Part shown: one piece after another, positions 62,487-64,000 of the stretch
How the letters are laid out: each line of letters opens with the position of its first letter
Position numbering within the stretch: the stretch's first letter is position 1
Assembly (NCBI GenBank): GCA_021927905.1
Contig: BLLK01000060.1
Span: 310,001-374,000 of the forward strand
Length of the DNA stretch: 64,000 nt
Direction: 5' to 3'
Origin: Chaetoceros tenuissimus
Taxonomy: Eukaryota; Bacillariophyta; Thalassiosirophyceae; Chaetocerotales; Chaetocerotaceae
The notes under the pieces: model-generated
Databases searched by the model: none
Seen by the model: the letters and a program-made list of their open reading frames with translations, nothing else
What the model was told of the DNA's origin: nothing
Program-made: the position numbers and the translations under genes

Positions 62487-62654
62487 ACTTTAAAATTTAT
62501 AGTCTTTTACTATTAGACTATGGGATTCGCAAGTTACCAGGTATGCTTGTCTCTCTTGATACGTACTACAATTCAAACCGACCTGATTTCTCAGGTGTCA
62601 CATTTCAGAACGAATCCAATTTCAATCACACATAAAAAAAACTAGTAAAAGTAA

Positions 62655-64000
62655 ATGTCCAACAATGGAAATAACACAGATTATGATCCATTTTCATTCA
62701 TTGCTCAGGCAAAAAAGATAAATAATGACTTGGGAAGACATGTTCGAAAATGTGGATTTAGCAACAATTTATCTGGCCGCTTCTATACAAATGGTTCATT
62801 GCAGTCACATCAGGCACGAGCCAGAAGAATTACCCAGATGCAAACGAAACGAAAACTTCTCGAACGATCAATAAAAATGGAAGAAAAGAAGATTGAATTC
62901 TTAGAGGATGAATTACGAAAGAGAATTGACGAGCGCCGAAAAGACGAAGCTATGAATTTGCTCTTGAATGAATCGGCAATCACTATACAACAATTTGTGC
63001 GAATCCATCAGGCTAAGGAAAGAGCCAACATAATGAGAGTGGAGAATGAAATAAAGGAATACCTGGCAGTATTTTTGCAATCTCGATATCGAGGTAACAG
63101 AGATCGCATAAGTTTTGAAAATAAAAAGAGGTGGCGTCTTCTCCACGAGCTGAAAACTTTGTCTGCGATCCGAATACAATGCAAACAGCGTGAAATTATA
63201 GCAAGAGAATGTTTGAAGAAAAAGAGGAAAGAAGAGCAATTGAAAAGAACTCGTTTGGCAGTAGTGATCCAATCTTTTGCAAGAGGATATCTTGCAAGAC
63301 GATTTGCTTTATCAAAGAGGAGATTCAATGCAAGCATTTGCATACAGTGTTGTTTTCGATGTTTTGTTGCAAGACGTAAATTGAAGGTCTTGATCAAGAA
63401 AAAAGCAAAGCCAATGCGTGTTCCTCTGCATGAACGAAGATATAGTACGTATTCTGTGTCCAATGATGATGCCTCAGCTGGCAGCAAACTCCAGACCGTT
63501 ATTCGCAGACGAAAGTCCTCTTTGATGAGCCTCCAAGCTTTTCATACTCTTGCAGAAAAAGACAAAACTCATCAGTCTACACAGAAGGTGCATCATACGA
63601 GTAGTCAACAGCCAAAAATCCCAAAACAAGATTCTGGGAAGCACTTGAAAAGTCGAAATGATAAAGATGCTATTAGAGACGGAGATTCCAAGTCGACCGC
63701 CGTCAAATCAGATCGACAAGAATCCAATCAACAAACAGATGTTCAGGACAAAGAAAAACTCGAAAAGGAGACACAAATCAAACAAGCCCGCCATCGTGCT
63801 GCTCTAAGAGCTCAAAGAAACAAACAAAAGTCACAAGATGAAGAGAGCAAGAAACAAGATTTAAGAATGGCTAGGAAAATCGAATTGACTAAATTGGAAG
63901 ATAAGCGGAGAGCTGCAATCGCTCAAAGTAAACGAGGCATTTCGAGTAAAAAGACGAACGATCAATTGAAAGTACTGAAAGATAAAAAGCACTCAATAAA
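62655..64000 (+). CDS. IQ-motif protein, 5' part (runs off window end)
   Basis: Starts at the ATG at 62655 and stays open for 448 codons to the end of the window, so the C-terminus is missing. Two IQ-type motifs are visible: V-I-Q-S-F-A-R-G-Y-L-A-R-R at about residues 201-213, and I-C-I-Q-C-C-F-R-C-F-V-A-R-R-K at about 227-241. They bind calmodulin or related light chains. A third degenerate one (A-I-T-I-Q-Q-F-V-R-I) lies at about residue 109. The N-terminal part is a charged coiled coil (M-E-E-K-K-I-E-F-L-E-D-E-L-R-K-R). After the IQ region the sequence is basic, Gln/Lys/Ser-rich and probably disordered. It is not a myosin head; overall function unknown. Confidence 0.75.
   Translation, partial: MSNNGNNTDYDPFSFIAQAKKINNDLGRHVRKCGFSNNLSGRFYTNGSLQSHQARARRITQMQTKRKLLERSIKMEEKKIEFLEDELRKRIDERRKDEAMNLLLNESAITIQQFVRIHQAKERANIMRVENEIKEYLAVFLQSRYRGNRDRISFENKKRWRLLHELKTLSAIRIQCKQREIIARECLKKKRKEEQLKRTRLAVVIQSFARGYLARRFALSKRRFNASICIQCCFRCFVARRKLKVLIKKKAKPMRVPLHERRYSTYSVSNDDASAGSKLQTVIRRRKSSLMSLQAFHTLAEKDKTHQSTQKVHHTSSQQPKIPKQDSGKHLKSRNDKDAIRDGDSKSTAVKSDRQESNQQTDVQDKEKLEKETQIKQARHRAALRAQRNKQKSQDEESKKQDLRMARKIELTKLEDKRRAAIAQSKRGISSKKTNDQLKVLKDKKHSI

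Noticed and set aside
1-64000. CRISPR arrays, prokaryotic operons or phage genes
   Set aside because: No regularly spaced repeats, and genes carry spliceosomal introns and eukaryotic families throughout.

Overview
The window looks like nuclear DNA of a photosynthetic stramenopile, most likely a centric diatom. The genes are protein-coding, lie on both strands, sit close together and are moderately AT-rich. About half carry one to three short GT-AG introns (roughly 68-220 nt). Several proteins start with a signal peptide whose predicted cleavage site is followed by Phe, the ASAFAP-type presequence that leads into a red-algal-derived complex plastid. A secreted Ufd1 homologue suggests the symbiont-derived ERAD-like import machinery. 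The organism is an inference; no rRNA or organelle marker is present.

Region 1-8.9 kb: thioredoxin-like plastid protein, uracil phosphoribosyltransferase, plastid bestrophin-like channel, TrmO-type tRNA methyltransferase, UBE2T-like E2 enzyme and a DnaJ protein. Region 9-11.6 kb: an ArsM-like methyltransferase locus. It has an in-frame TGA where the family has Cys, a SECIS-like hairpin downstream, a 4-bp duplication that breaks the frame, and a degraded second copy of its 3' end. Region 12-17 kb: a PLP-dependent class V aminotransferase-like gene and an NAD-dependent epimerase disturbed by a 96-bp tandem duplication and a one-base frame break. Region 17-31 kb: secreted Ufd1, a Lys/Ser-rich secreted membrane protein, MYND and hotdog proteins, DJ-1/PfpI, a SET-domain lysine methyltransferase, and an mTERF-ankyrin fusion recovered by joining two exons.

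Region 31.6-43.4 kb is mostly housekeeping: a trifunctional purine enzyme in GARS-GART-AIRS order, a chalcone-isomerase-like protein, ribosomal protein SA, bystin, a P-loop kinase, histone H2A.Z and polyglutamine TAF12. Region 43.8-49.8 kb holds a MIF/4-OT-type tautomerase and an ABCB6/HMT1-like transporter. A 2.36-kb tandem duplication has left a truncated second transporter copy. Region 50-53.6 kb is a transposase-like gene split by a 213-bp MITE-like insertion with an 8-bp target duplication. Region 54-64 kb: an Acl4-like TPR chaperone, a four-exon opine dehydrogenase-family gene, a membrane-anchored GH94-like enzyme, an F-box/ankyrin-like protein and the 5' part of an IQ-motif protein running off the end.

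There is no operon logic. The genes act independently in plastid import and metabolism, purine and pyrimidine supply, ribosome biogenesis, chromatin and metal transport. All splice joins were read by eye from GT/AG sites and protein continuity. No homology search was run.
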